64,000 nt of DNA from Serratia rhizosphaerae (GTDB lineage Bacteria > Pseudomonadota > Gammaproteobacteria > Enterobacterales > Enterobacteriaceae), in the NCBI RefSeq assembly GCF_009817885.1, contig NZ_CP041764.1, positions 4,712,001 through 4,776,000 on the forward strand, read 5' to 3'. The position numbers and the translations under genes were made by a program. This document shows positions 23,337 through 31,952 of this stretch, one piece after another; the stretch's first letter is position 1; each line of letters opens with the position of its first letter. The notes under the pieces are model-generated. The model did not search any database. It was not told the origin of the DNA and saw nothing but the letters and a program-made list of their open reading frames with translations.

Positions 23337-24164
23337 TCAGGCAGAGAATACCTGTTTTTGATAACCGGCAGGTGTGACGCCGTAACGAGCGGCGAAGGCG
23401 CGCGTCAGGTGCGCCTGATCGCTCAGCCCCACCGCCGCTGCGACCTGTGCAGCCGGCAACCCCTGCGTCAGCAGCTGTTTGGCGCGATACAGGCGGATCG
23501 CCATCAGCATCTGGTGCGGCGTTACGTGGAATTCCGCCTTGAATTTACGTTGAAAGTGGAACGGGCTGAGCATCACCAGCGCGGCCAGCTGCGCCAGCGT
23601 CACCGGCTGGGCGTAGTTGTCCCACAGATACTCCCGCACCACCGCGAAACGGTGGGCGGTTTCAGAACGCGTCGGCCGCGCAAGCCGCGCGTGGGGGCGG
23701 AACGTATCGACGATATCCAGCAGCAGGCCGTCCTGCGCCAGCGGATCGTCCGTTCGCCACAGCGCGCTCAGCGTCACGGCAATGCGCTGAGAAGCCTGCG
23801 GATCGTGACGTACCGCATCGCTGAACCACATGTCCGCCTCGCCGCTGATTTGCGCCAGCGTGGCCGGTTCCAGATAGATCATGCGGTAATGCCAGCCGCC
23901 GTCGCTGGCGGATTCGCCGGTATGCAGTTCATCGGGATTCATCAGCACCAGCGAGCCGGGCGCCGCCAGATGCTGCGCGCCCTGATAGCGAAAACGCTCC
24001 GCGCCCTGCACCACGGTGCCAATGCCGAAGGCGTCATGCGTATGGGGCGCAAAGGCGTAGCGTTCGATATAAGCATGATAAAGCTCTACCCCGGCATGCT
24101 GCGACAGATGGCGAAAATGGGCATGATCTTTTTTATCGGGGAATCTGTCGGGTACGCCTTGCAT
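23337..24164 (-). CDS. AraC-family regulator with cupin domain
   Basis: A 275-residue regulator. The N-terminal AraC-type cupin (HTHDAFGIGTVVQGAERFRY; LMNPDELHTGES) binds an effector, and the C-terminal double helix-turn-helix is clear (VTLAQLAALVMLSPFHFQRKF and AAAVGLSDQAHLTRAFAARYGVTPAGY). The ATG at 24164 (MQGVPDRFPDKKDHAHF) is preferred; AGGA lies about 11 bases before it, while the frame to 24272 begins with GTG and has a non-conserved extension. It probably controls the DMT transporter gene that follows. Confidence 0.85.
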   Translation of the reverse strand: MQGVPDRFPDKKDHAHFRHLSQHAGVELYHAYIERYAFAPHTHDAFGIGTVVQGAERFRYQGAQHLAAPGSLVLMNPDELHTGESASDGGWHYRMIYLEPATLAQISGEADMWFSDAVRHDPQASQRIAVTLSALWRTDDPLAQDGLLLDIVDTFRPHARLARPTRSETAHRFAVVREYLWDNYAQPVTLAQLAALVMLSPFHFQRKFKAEFHVTPHQMLMAIRLYRAKQLLTQGLPAAQVAAAVGLSDQAHLTRAFAARYGVTPAGYQKQVFSA

Positions 24165-24307
24165 ATCAGAGCATCCTGTTGGCAAAAAAATCCTGTAGCG
24201 ATCATAGTAAAGAATTGCCTGGTTTTTGAGTAGTACGTTCACATCCTGTGCGTTGCCGGAGCGAAAAGCCACACTGGGCTAGAATTAGCCTGGCGAACAT
24301 GCCACTC

Positions 24308-24322
24308 TAGACGACTGGTCTA
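24308..24322. promoter_or_regulatory. TetR-type operator palindrome upstream of the DJ-1 gene
   Basis: TAGAC-GACTG-GTCTA has perfect 5-bp arms and resembles the TAGAC...GTCTA operators of NemR-like TetR repressors that control electrophile and aldehyde detoxification genes. It lies 19 bases upstream of the start codon, where a bound repressor would block transcription. Confidence 0.45.
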
Positions 24323-24340
24323 ATCCCACTGAAGGAACCC

Positions 24341-25027
24341 ATGATGAAAATTCTAATGGTGCTCACATCGCATGACCAACTGGGCGATACCGGCAAAAAA
24401 ACCGGCTTCTGGCTGGAAGAGTTTGCCGCGCCCTATTATATCTTCAAGGATGCCGGCGTGCAGCTGGTGCTGGCTTCGCCGGCCGGCGGACAGCCGCCGC
24501 TGGACCCGAAGAGTAATGAAGAGGAATCGCAAACCGCCGATACCCGCCGTTTTGTCAACGACGCGCCGGCGGTAGCGGCGCTCTCTTCCACCCGGAAACT
24601 GGCGCAGATCGTGCCGCAGGAATTTGATGCGGTATTCTATCCGGGAGGTCACGGGCCATTGTGGGATTTGGCCGAAGACCACCACTCCATCGCGCTGATC
24701 CAGGAGACGCTGGCGCACGGCAAGCCGGTGGCCACCGTGTGCCATGCGCCGGGCGTGCTGCGCCATGTCAAGGATTCCCGCGGTCAGCCGTGGGTGAAAG
24801 GCAAGTCCGTCACCGGCTTCAGCAACAGCGAAGAGGATGCGGTCGGTCTGACCGACGTCGTCCCGTTCCTGGTTGAAGAGGTGTTGAAACAAAATGGCGG
24901 CCGCTATAGCAAAGGCGAGGACTGGGCATCGTACGTGATCACCGACGATCTGCTGGTGACCGGCCAGAACCCCGCTTCCTCGGCGGCCACCGCCAAAGCG
25001 CTGCTGGCGCTGTTGAATCAGAAGTAA
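24341..25027 (+). CDS. DJ-1/PfpI-family protein (type 1 glutamine amidotransferase-like)
   Basis: A 228-residue member of the DJ-1/PfpI superfamily, of the longer Hsp31/YDR533c-like kind. The nucleophile elbow is intact: VATVCHAPGVL with Cys near residue 136, and DAVFYPGGHGPLWDL precedes it. Known relatives act as glutathione-independent glyoxalases or chaperones against methylglyoxal and related electrophiles. Two ATG codons stand together (24341 and 24344); AAGGA suits the second slightly better. An aldehyde dehydrogenase gene follows after 19 bases, and a TetR-type palindrome precedes the pair, which supports a joint role in aldehyde detoxification. Confidence 0.85.
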   Translation: MMKILMVLTSHDQLGDTGKKTGFWLEEFAAPYYIFKDAGVQLVLASPAGGQPPLDPKSNEEESQTADTRRFVNDAPAVAALSSTRKLAQIVPQEFDAVFYPGGHGPLWDLAEDHHSIALIQETLAHGKPVATVCHAPGVLRHVKDSRGQPWVKGKSVTGFSNSEEDAVGLTDVVPFLVEEVLKQNGGRYSKGEDWASYVITDDLLVTGQNPASSAATAKALLALLNQK

Positions 25028-25046
25028 GACATTAAAAAGAGGCCAT

Positions 25047-26480
25047 ATGTACCCAAATACGCAATTATTTATCGATGGTGAATGGCGCGACGCCGTCGCC
25101 GGTAAAACCCTGACCGTCACCAACCCGGCCACCGATGCCGTTATCGGCCAGGTGGCGCACGCCGGCGAAGCCGATCTGGAGCTGGCACTGGCCGCCACCG
25201 AGCGTGGTTTTAAGCTGTGGCGTGAAACCTCCGCCCACCGCCGCGCCGCCATTATGCGTCAGGCGGCGGTGCTGCTGCGTGAACGCGCCGGTGATATCGC
25301 CAAAGTGATGACCGCAGAGCAAGGCAAGCCGGTAGCGCAGGCAAAAGCCGAGATCCTCGGCGCCGCCGACGTGATCGACTGGTTCGCCGGCGAAGCCAGC
25401 CGCACTTACGGCCAGATCATTCCGTCGCGCCAGCAGGACGTTCAGCAGCAGACTCTGAAGCTGCCGGTCGGCCCGGTGGCCGCCTTCACGCCGTGGAACT
25501 TCCCGATTAACCAGATCGTGCGCAAGCTGTCCGCCGCGCTGGCGGCCGGCTGCTCGATCATTGTCAAAGGCCCGGAAGAGACCCCTGCCTCGCCGGCCGC
25601 GCTGATTCAGGCCTTCGTCGACGCCGGCATTCCGGCCGGCGTTATCGGCCTGGTGTACGGCACGCCGGCGGAGATCTCCGAATACCTGATCCCGCATCCG
25701 ACCATCCGTAAAATTTCCTTCACCGGTTCCACCCGTGTCGGTAAACATCTGGCGGCGCTGGCCGGCCAGCATATGAAAAAAGCCACCATGGAGCTGGGCG
25801 GTCACGCGCCGGTGCTGATTTTCGACGATGCCGATCTGGATGCCGCGGCCAAAGAGCTGGCGGCCTCCAAGTTCCGCAACGCCGGGCAGGTGTGCATCGC
25901 CCCGACCCGTTTCCTGATCCAACAGGGCGTTTACGAAGCCTTCGTCGAGAAGTTTACCGCCGAGGTGAATAAACTGGTGGTGGGCAACGGCCAGGAGGAC
26001 GGCGTCACCATGGGACCAATGGTGCTGGGCCGCAGCGTCGACGCGATTGAGACCTTTGTTGAGGACGCGATTGCCGCAGGCGCCAAGCTCACCACGGGCG
26101 GGAAGCGTCTGGCCGGCAACGGTAATTTCTTTGCGCCGACCGTACTGCGCGACGTGCCGCTGAACGCGCGCGCCATGTCGGAAGAGCCGTTTGGCCCGGT
26201 GGCGCTGCTGCGTCCGTTCAACGACTATGACGAAGCCATCGCTGAAGCCAACCGCCTGCCTTACGGCCTGGCGGCGTATGCCTACAGCCGCAACATCGCC
26301 ACCGTCAACGCGCTGGGTCGTGATGTCGAAAGCGGTATGCTGACCATTAACCATATCGGCTTCGGCCTGCCGGAAACGCCGTTCGGCGGCGTGAAAGACT
26401 CCGGCCACGGCACCGAAGGCGGCAGCGAAGCGATCGAAGCCTATCTGGAAACCCGCTTCGTCACCGTCGCCGGCCGTTAA
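25047..26480 (+). CDS. NAD(P)-dependent succinate-semialdehyde dehydrogenase family protein
   Basis: A 477-residue aldehyde dehydrogenase. The general-base glutamate lies in MELGGHAPVLIF and the catalytic cysteine in FRNAGQVCIAPTR; the cofactor loop is FTGSTRVGK and the C-terminal FGLPETPFGGVKDSGHGTEGG is typical of the SSADH/GabD branch. These enzymes oxidise succinate semialdehyde or similar aldehydes to the acid. The gene follows the DJ-1 gene by 19 bases and ends at a strong terminator, so the pair forms an operon. With no gabT or GABA genes nearby, the physiological aldehyde may be something else. Confidence 0.87.
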   Translation: MYPNTQLFIDGEWRDAVAGKTLTVTNPATDAVIGQVAHAGEADLELALAATERGFKLWRETSAHRRAAIMRQAAVLLRERAGDIAKVMTAEQGKPVAQAKAEILGAADVIDWFAGEASRTYGQIIPSRQQDVQQQTLKLPVGPVAAFTPWNFPINQIVRKLSAALAAGCSIIVKGPEETPASPAALIQAFVDAGIPAGVIGLVYGTPAEISEYLIPHPTIRKISFTGSTRVGKHLAALAGQHMKKATMELGGHAPVLIFDDADLDAAAKELAASKFRNAGQVCIAPTRFLIQQGVYEAFVEKFTAEVNKLVVGNGQEDGVTMGPMVLGRSVDAIETFVEDAIAAGAKLTTGGKRLAGNGNFFAPTVLRDVPLNARAMSEEPFGPVALLRPFNDYDEAIAEANRLPYGLAAYAYSRNIATVNALGRDVESGMLTINHIGFGLPETPFGGVKDSGHGTEGGSEAIEAYLETRFVTVAGR

Positions 26481-26504
26481 TTTACCCTCGCCCGTGCGAT
26501 AGAC

Positions 26505-26535
26505 AACCGGTTAGCGTTCGCTAACCGGTTTTTTT
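26505..26535. terminator. Strong terminator between the dehydrogenase and MFS genes
   Basis: Perfect 11-bp stem AACCGGTTAGC / GCTAACCGGTT with a GTTC loop and seven T from 26529. It can act for both convergent genes. Confidence 0.9.
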
Positions 26536-26549
26536 ATCCCCGTTTTCCG

Positions 26550-27806
26550 TCACGCCTGCTGCTGCATAAAACGACGGCGCCACGGCTGCAGCACCCACAG
26601 CGCCAGGCCGGCGGTGATAAAATCCAGCGCAATGGCGCAGCCGAACACCAGATGCCAGCCGCCGGTATATTGATACATCAGCGCCGCCAGCGGCCCGCCG
26701 AGGATGGAGCCAATGCCCTGCGACATGTATAACCAGCCGTAATTGGCGGTGGCATGCCGACTGCCGAAGGTATCCGTCAGCGTTGACGGGAACAGCGAAA
26801 AGATCTCGCCCCAGCCAAAAAACACCACGCCGGACAGCAGCACAAACAGCACGGCGTTATCGCGCGACATCAGCCACAGCGTCATCGCGCATCCTTCCAG
26901 GGCAAACGCGATAAACATGGTTTTTTCCCGGCCGTAGCGGTCAGAGATAAAGCCGAACAGCGGCCGCGTCAGGCCGTTGGTAAAGCGGTCGAGCGTTAAC
27001 GCCAGCGGCAGCGCCGCCATGCCGAACACCACCACGTCAGCGATGCCGAAGTCACGGGCAAATATCGCCATTTGCGAGGTCACCATCAGGCCGGAGGTCG
27101 ACATCATGGCCATCATGGCAAACATCAGCCAAAACAGCGGCTGGCGCAGCATCTCGCCGGAGCGGTACTGGCGCGACGACTGCGCCACAAAACGGCTGGC
27201 CGGCTCTGTCACCTCGTCCAGCGGCGCTTTCAGCCCCTGGCTGGCCAGCAGCCCGACCAGCGAAAAAATAGCGCCGAACAGCCACAGCGTGTGTTCAAGA
27301 CCGTACGCAGCCAGACTGTTCGCTACCGGAAAGGTGGTCAGAATGGCGCCCATGCCGTAGCCGGCGGCAACCGCACCGGCGGCTAACCCGCGCTGCTGCG
27401 GGAACCAGCGCACCATCAGCCCGACCACGCCGACATACACGATACCGGTGCCCAGCCCGCCAAGGCAGCCATAGGCCAGATACAGCCCGGTCAGGTTGGT
27501 GACCTGCGAGGCCAGCACCCAGCTCAGTCCCGACAGCAGCGTACCGATAGCGATCAGCCGGCGCGGGCCGAAGCGGTCGATCAGTTTGCCCTGAAACGGG
27601 GAGAAAAAGGTTTGCAGGATAATCAGCAGCGAGAAAGTCACCTGCAGCTCCGCCAGGCCCACGCCCATTTTCTCCGCCAGCGGACGGGTTAATAATGTCC
27701 AGACATATTGCGGGCTGGATATTGACGCCATACAGACCAGCCCAAGAAATAATTGAATCCATTTGGTGCGTGCGCTGACAACGACGGGAAGGTTAAGCGT
27801 GGTCAT
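26550..27806 (-). CDS. MFS transporter, oxalate/formate antiporter (OFA) family
   Basis: A 418-residue transporter with twelve hydrophobic segments. The OFA pattern is visible in SSPQYVWTLLTRPLAEKMG at the first loop, the MFS motif GKLIDRFGPRRL after helix 2, and YGCLGGLGTGIVYVG in helix 4. Family members exchange oxalate/formate or move other small monocarboxylates such as pyruvate (YhjX). GGAGGAA sits about 5 bases before the ATG. It stands alone; no oxalate-degrading genes are in the window, so substrate is open. Confidence 0.85.
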   Translation of the reverse strand: MTTLNLPVVVSARTKWIQLFLGLVCMASISSPQYVWTLLTRPLAEKMGVGLAELQVTFSLLIILQTFFSPFQGKLIDRFGPRRLIAIGTLLSGLSWVLASQVTNLTGLYLAYGCLGGLGTGIVYVGVVGLMVRWFPQQRGLAAGAVAAGYGMGAILTTFPVANSLAAYGLEHTLWLFGAIFSLVGLLASQGLKAPLDEVTEPASRFVAQSSRQYRSGEMLRQPLFWLMFAMMAMMSTSGLMVTSQMAIFARDFGIADVVVFGMAALPLALTLDRFTNGLTRPLFGFISDRYGREKTMFIAFALEGCAMTLWLMSRDNAVLFVLLSGVVFFGWGEIFSLFPSTLTDTFGSRHATANYGWLYMSQGIGSILGGPLAALMYQYTGGWHLVFGCAIALDFITAGLALWVLQPWRRRFMQQQA

Positions 27807-28065
27807 ATTTCCTCCGGAAAAAGGCCAGGCGCCCTATTTGGCGCAGGCAACGATGCGTTATATTGAATAAGCGTGCTCACGGAGGTATGCATCAGGCATG
27901 CCACTATTAATAAGTCATTATTAAACAGTGAGTAACAGAATATTTGCGCTATTTCTTTGCGGCATAAACTCACTGCGGGCGTGCAGCGGGAGTTATTTTA
28001 GTGCAGCCAGGTCGTGCTTATTTTCCATTAATGAAAAATATCACTATGTCTATTAATTAAATCTA

Positions 28066-28377
28066 TTACATCTTCACATAATCAATAAACGCCCGGAGCT
28101 TCGGCGCCAAATATTTTCTGCTGGGGAAATAAAGATAGAAGCCGGGGAAAGTCGGTAGCCATTCATCCAGCAGCGTCACCAGCTCACCGCGTGCGAGGTA
28201 TGGCTGAAAGGTCTCCTCCATGCCAAAGCTGATACCGCCGCCTGCGCAGGCGGTGCGCACCATCACGCCCATATCGTTCGTGGTGAGCTGAGGATTGACG
28301 GCCACATCAAAATCACTCCCCTGCTCGGCAAACTCCCAGCGGTAGGGAGAGGCACCAAGCTCTTTGCGCCATATCAC
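28066..28377 (-). pseudogene. Truncated LysR-family regulator, C-terminal part only
   Basis: About 103 codons correspond to the last third of a LysR effector-binding domain: DVAVNPQLTTNDMGVMVRTACAGGGI, then LLDEWLPTFPGFYLYFPSRKYLAPKLRAFIDYV. This ending matches the CrgA/YafC-like clade. The DNA-binding domain and the first part of the effector domain are missing; the sequence upstream runs straight into the ggt promoter region. It cannot regulate by DNA binding and is probably a deletion remnant. Confidence 0.8.
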
Positions 28378-28507
28378 GAAACCCGACCTTCATCCGGCGT
28401 CCTGCCGTTTCTGCTGCTACTTTCTTTAGGCCGACCGCGGCGCCGCTCTGCAGGCTGCTGTCCGGTAAGGAAAAACCTAATAAGAATCTACCCTACAAGG
28501 AATCATT

Positions 28508-30181
28508 ATGCAGACTCGTCTGTTCAAAATCCTGACGCTCAGCGCCGCCATCATGGCGACCAGCACCCCGCTGCTGGCGGCGGATCTCACCGCCGGCGCC
28601 GTCGCCGCACCGGATGAATACGGCGCCAAAGTGGCGGCGCAGATCCTGAAGGCCGGCGGCAACGCGGTGGATGCCGCAGTAGCGACAGCATTTACGCTGG
28701 CGGTGACCTATCCGGAGGCCGGCAATATCGGCGGCGGCGGTTTTATGACGCTGTATGTCGACGGCAAACCCTACTTCCTGGATTACCGTGAAATCGCGCC
28801 AAAGGCCGCAAGCAAAAGCATGTACCTGAATGAAAAAGGCGAAGTGATTGAGAACCTCAGCCTGATCGGCAGCAAGGCCGCCGGCGTGCCGGGCACGGTG
28901 CTCGGGCTGTGGGAGGCGCACAAGAAATTCGGCAAGCTGCCGTGGGCGGAGCTGCTGACGCCGGCCATCGGCTATGCGCAACAGGGCTTTAAGGTCGCCG
29001 GCCAGCAGTATCAGTATCGTGAAGACGCCAATAAGCTGTTTGCCGGCAAAACCAACTTTGGCGACTACTTCGGCAAGATGCAGCCGGGCGTAGTGTTTAA
29101 ACAGCCGGAGCTGGCGAAAACGCTGACCAGAATTGCCGATAAAGGCGCGGCGGATTTCTATCAGGGGGAAACGGCCGCCCTGCTGCTCAGGCAGATGCAG
29201 CAGGACGGCGGGCTGATCAGCGCACAGGATCTGAAAGACTACCGGGTGAAATGGCGCGAACCGATGCAAATCAGCTGGCGCGGCAACACTCTGTATACCG
29301 CCCCGCTGCCCAGCTCCGGCGGTATCGCGCTGGCGCAGCTGCTGGGCATTAAAGAAGACCGCGCGGCAGACTTTATCGGTGTTAAGCTGAACTCGGCGCG
29401 CTATATCCACCTGCTGGCAGAAATTGAGAAGCGGGTGTTTGCCGATCGCGCCGACTATCTGGGCGACCCGGATTTCAACGACGTGCCGGTAGCAAAACTG
29501 ATCGCCGCTGACTATCTGCAGCAGCGTGCGGCAGAAGTGAATCCGCAGGCGATTTCCGCCACCGAGAAGGTGCGGCCGGGTCTGGAGAGCCACCAAACCA
29601 CCCACTTCTCCATCGTGGATGCCGAAGGCAACGCGGTCAGCAACACCTATACCCTGAACTGGGACTTTGGCAGCGGCGTGGTGGTCAAAGACGCCGGTTT
29701 CCTGCTGAATGACGAAATGGACGATTTCAGCGCCAAGCCCGGCGTCGCCAATGCGTTTGGCGTGGTCGGCAGCGATGCCAACGCCATCGAACCGGGCAAA
29801 CGCATGCTCTCCTCGATGAGCCCGACCATTGTCACCCGCGACGGTAACGTGACGCTGGTGATCGGCACGCCGGGCGGCTCGCGGATCTTCACCTCGATTT
29901 TCCAGGTGCTGAACAATATTTATGACTATCACCTGCCGTTGCAGCAGGCGGTGGCGGCGCAGCGGGTGCATCACCAACTGTTGCCGAAAGACACCATTTA
30001 CTTCGACAGCTTCGCACCGTTAACCGGCGAGGTGGCGGCACAGCTGAAGACGATGGGCTATACGCTGGAAGATCAGGGCTGGAATATGGGAGATATTCAG
30101 GTGATTCGGATCAATAACGACACGCCGGAAACCGCCTCGGATCCGCGCGGTCGCGGCACCGGTCTGGTGGTCGCCAAGTAA
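28508..30181 (+). CDS. ggt: Gamma-glutamyltransferase
   Basis: A 557-residue periplasmic enzyme with a signal peptide ending about STPLLAA. It is made as a proenzyme that cuts itself before the catalytic threonine; here that is Thr364 in HQTTHFSIVDAEGN, giving subunits of about 40 and 20 kDa. Other hallmarks are GGNAVDAAVATAFTLAVTYPEAGNIGGGG near the N-terminus and SSMSPTIV with GTPGGSRI in the small subunit. It hydrolyses glutathione and other gamma-glutamyl compounds or transfers the glutamyl group, letting the cell use external glutathione as a source of cysteine and glycine. AAGGAA lies about 7 bases before the ATG. Confidence 0.93.
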   Translation: MQTRLFKILTLSAAIMATSTPLLAADLTAGAVAAPDEYGAKVAAQILKAGGNAVDAAVATAFTLAVTYPEAGNIGGGGFMTLYVDGKPYFLDYREIAPKAASKSMYLNEKGEVIENLSLIGSKAAGVPGTVLGLWEAHKKFGKLPWAELLTPAIGYAQQGFKVAGQQYQYREDANKLFAGKTNFGDYFGKMQPGVVFKQPELAKTLTRIADKGAADFYQGETAALLLRQMQQDGGLISAQDLKDYRVKWREPMQISWRGNTLYTAPLPSSGGIALAQLLGIKEDRAADFIGVKLNSARYIHLLAEIEKRVFADRADYLGDPDFNDVPVAKLIAADYLQQRAAEVNPQAISATEKVRPGLESHQTTHFSIVDAEGNAVSNTYTLNWDFGSGVVVKDAGFLLNDEMDDFSAKPGVANAFGVVGSDANAIEPGKRMLSSMSPTIVTRDGNVTLVIGTPGGSRIFTSIFQVLNNIYDYHLPLQQAVAAQRVHHQLLPKDTIYFDSFAPLTGEVAAQLKTMGYTLEDQGWNMGDIQVIRINNDTPETASDPRGRGTGLVVAK

Positions 30182-30184
30182 ACG

Positions 30185-30208
30185 CACAGCCCGGCGGCAG
30201 CCGGGCTG
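30185..30208. repeat. 24-bp repeat, first copy (hairpin after ggt)
   Basis: Identical over 24 bases to 31923-31946. It contains a perfect 9-bp stem (CAGCCCGGC / GCCGGGCTG) with a GGCA loop and stands directly after the ggt stop, so it is also the likely ggt terminator. The two copies flank the AT-rich insert. Confidence 0.85.
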
Positions 30209-30233
30209 CAACCTGCGGACCAAGACGAGAATG

Positions 30234-30397
30234 TTAGCATTTGGGTTCATCGCCGACCTCGTAAGTACAGGCAAAGGGATCAAACCAAGAATTGTTCTTA
30301 TACAAAAAATAGCTAGAAAACTCAAAAAGCATCTGCTGCCCGTTTTCTGGTGGATTATTTATAGCAACAGGCTGATCACTGTCACTATGGGGGCAGG
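30234..30397 (-). pseudogene. C-terminal protein remnant downstream of the GT14 gene
   Basis: A minus-strand frame without a start codon reads like real protein, with segments PVAINNPPENGQQMLFEF and YKNNSWFDPFACTYEVGDEP, and ends at a TAA at 30234. It opens just after an in-frame stop that lies near the GT14 stop codon. No family is recognised. It is probably the tail of a lost gene, or the displaced end of a larger one. Confidence 0.35.
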
Positions 30398-30401
30398 GTT
30401 A

Positions 30402-31259
30402 TCAATATGATAAAGTGCTAATGGCAGACGATTTCATGCTGTGTTCAAGTATGCTGAGAATGCCGCTATCAGTATTTTCATCAAATTTTCTAGCAAATAG
30501 ATTTTTACTATTTATTAGCATTTCCGCATCCTCTGTCAAAAAATCACGAGGACGTAACTTAATATCACTTGACTCGACCCAGTCAATCTCTCTTTTGTCA
30601 TCATAAATTATCTTGGACTTAAATGTAGTATTCATCAATACTGTCTGAAAAAAACTTTCATCAGAAATTAATGTATTACGGTAAAAATCTTTAAAAACCT
30701 CCATCTCTGGACTATAGGTAATAAACTCGCAAAAACTCTTACTTAAGATCATCCATTGATTACCTATATATGGTGTAACCCCTTTCAAAAATGGTCTGTT
30801 AGATACCGTAGATACAACTAGCTCCCCATCTATTTCCTGAACATAGTCTTTTATTCTATGCATGGTTTCCGGCCTAACCAAATTTTGGTTAACTACTTTT
30901 ATAAATTCGCAGCGATCGAATGAACTAAGATAGTTCATTATAAAGTCTTGGTTTTTTAATGGGAAATCCTGCCCACTTAAATTTATGAAATAATCCCATG
31001 CCGAACCACTGACCACAAGCTTTTCAATACCACGTAACTGGGCATCCACCAAACTATAGCCGCCCCATATGGCTTCTTTACTTTCTAATAATGAAGCGTT
31101 TTTATAATCAATCAAAAACAGACCTATTTCATCAAAAATACTTTTTCCGGCACGCTTATCAATATGTATTACATAATAATTCCTTTCATGATAAATAGAT
31201 TTAAATAATCTCTTAAATTGATCGGGATAACGATGAACCAACATGAAATAAGCAATCAT
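30402..31259 (-). CDS. Family 14 glycosyltransferase (core-2/I-branching enzyme-like)
   Basis: A 285-residue protein with the GT14/Branch pattern: MIAYFMLVHRYPDQFKRLF at the start, YYVIHIDKRAG, WGGYSLVDAQLRGIEKLV, DYFINLSGQDFPLKN (the DFPL segment is diagnostic), and the C-terminal acidic region with SDESFFQTVLMNT. Eukaryotic members are beta-1,6-N-acetylglucosaminyltransferases; bacterial ones usually decorate surface polysaccharides. The ATG at 31259 has GAGG about 10 bases upstream; a GTG at 31283 is less likely. It is very AT-rich, lies inside a region bounded by 24-bp repeats, and has no polysaccharide genes beside it, so it looks like a recent import. Confidence 0.85.
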   Translation of the reverse strand: MIAYFMLVHRYPDQFKRLFKSIYHERNYYVIHIDKRAGKSIFDEIGLFLIDYKNASLLESKEAIWGGYSLVDAQLRGIEKLVVSGSAWDYFINLSGQDFPLKNQDFIMNYLSSFDRCEFIKVVNQNLVRPETMHRIKDYVQEIDGELVVSTVSNRPFLKGVTPYIGNQWMILSKSFCEFITYSPEMEVFKDFYRNTLISDESFFQTVLMNTTFKSKIIYDDKREIDWVESSDIKLRPRDFLTEDAEMLINSKNLFARKFDENTDSGILSILEHSMKSSAISTLSY

Positions 31260-31499
31260 GTAAAATACCCTCGTACTTTCCACTCAACACGCTCATAATA
31301 ACCAGGCTGTAACATCAAGAGTGAGAGTGAAGTTGGTTAAGTTAAAAAAGTGTTTTTTAACTATAAATAGAACGAAAAAAGTCACTCATCATTCGCAGAA
31401 CAATTTACTTGCTATATTCAATCCATTATCGGGAACTTAATTGTCAATTTTTATCCGTTAATATGCTTGGTGGTGGTGATAAATGGGCGTGAATAATCA

Positions 31500-31661
31500 C
31501 TAACATTCTCCACTTCGGAAGTAGTATCCACAATGGGGGCAAAGCATAGTTATATTCTTTCTTGATTTATGCATGCTCTGTTGAGCTATGCGAGAACATT
31601 TAGGACATGTGACATTGACTGATTTGTCACGAAACATCTTAAAGTAATCAAAGATAGACAT
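31500..31661 (-). CDS. 53-residue zinc-ribbon protein (YnfU-like)
   Basis: A short gene encoding 53 residues. The opening MSIFDYFKMFRDKSVNVTCP and two CxxC pairs, CPKC (19-22) and CPHC (41-44), make a complete zinc ribbon with about 18 residues between the pairs. This is the plan of the small enterobacterial YnfU zinc-binding proteins, whose function is unknown. The ribosome site is weak (AAAAGAT). It lies in the AT-rich insert, upstream of and on the same strand as the GT14 gene but 240 bases away. Confidence 0.65.
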   Translation of the reverse strand: MSIFDYFKMFRDKSVNVTCPKCSRIAQQSMHKSRKNITMLCPHCGYYFRSGEC

Positions 31662-31682
31662 ATCTTTTATCCAGTAGAGACG

Positions 31683-31922
31683 TTGGATCCCAGTGTACGC
31701 TTAAATGTTCCAGATAGCTCACTATTTTCTGATTTGGCTCAGGCGATAATGGACGTTGGCCGGGTAAACAAGACGCCATACCTCCTCAACTATATTGATG
31801 ATGAAGACTATCCACTTTCAAAAACCAACTCCCCTTTACCGGTATCCTCAGCCTGTCCGGCTGATCTCTATCCCGATGCTGTCACTGTTGTTCAGGAAAC
31901 AGTCAAGAAATTCCAGACCAGA
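31683..31922 (+). pseudogene. Possible gene fragment next to the second 24-bp repeat
   Basis: A plus-strand frame with protein-like sequence (LFSDLAQAIMDVGRVNKTPY; YIDDEDYPLSKTNSPLPVS) runs into the second repeat and then continues as antisense of the next gene. It has no ATG or ribosome site and no recognised family. It may be a truncated gene end left by the insertion event, or chance. Confidence 0.25.
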
Positions 31923-31946
31923 CACAGCCCGGCGGCAGCCGGGCTG
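31923..31946. repeat. 24-bp repeat, second copy
   Basis: Identical to 30185-30208. Here the palindrome is longer (11-bp stem, CACAGCCCGGC / GCCGGGCTGTG) and lies just after the end of the convergent lipid operon, so it is also a likely terminator for that operon. Confidence 0.85.
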
Positions 31947-31952
31947 TGGTCA

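Noticed and set aside
25065..26408. A 447-codon minus-strand frame
   Set aside because: It is fully antisense to the aldehyde dehydrogenase gene, whose catalytic motifs are intact.
28493..29977. A 494-codon minus-strand frame
   Set aside because: It is antisense to ggt and has no motif or start signal.
30185..31946. The 24-bp repeats as attachment sites of an integrative element
   Set aside because: There is no integrase, excisionase or tRNA gene, and both copies are palindromic terminators, so a terminator-based duplication is simpler.
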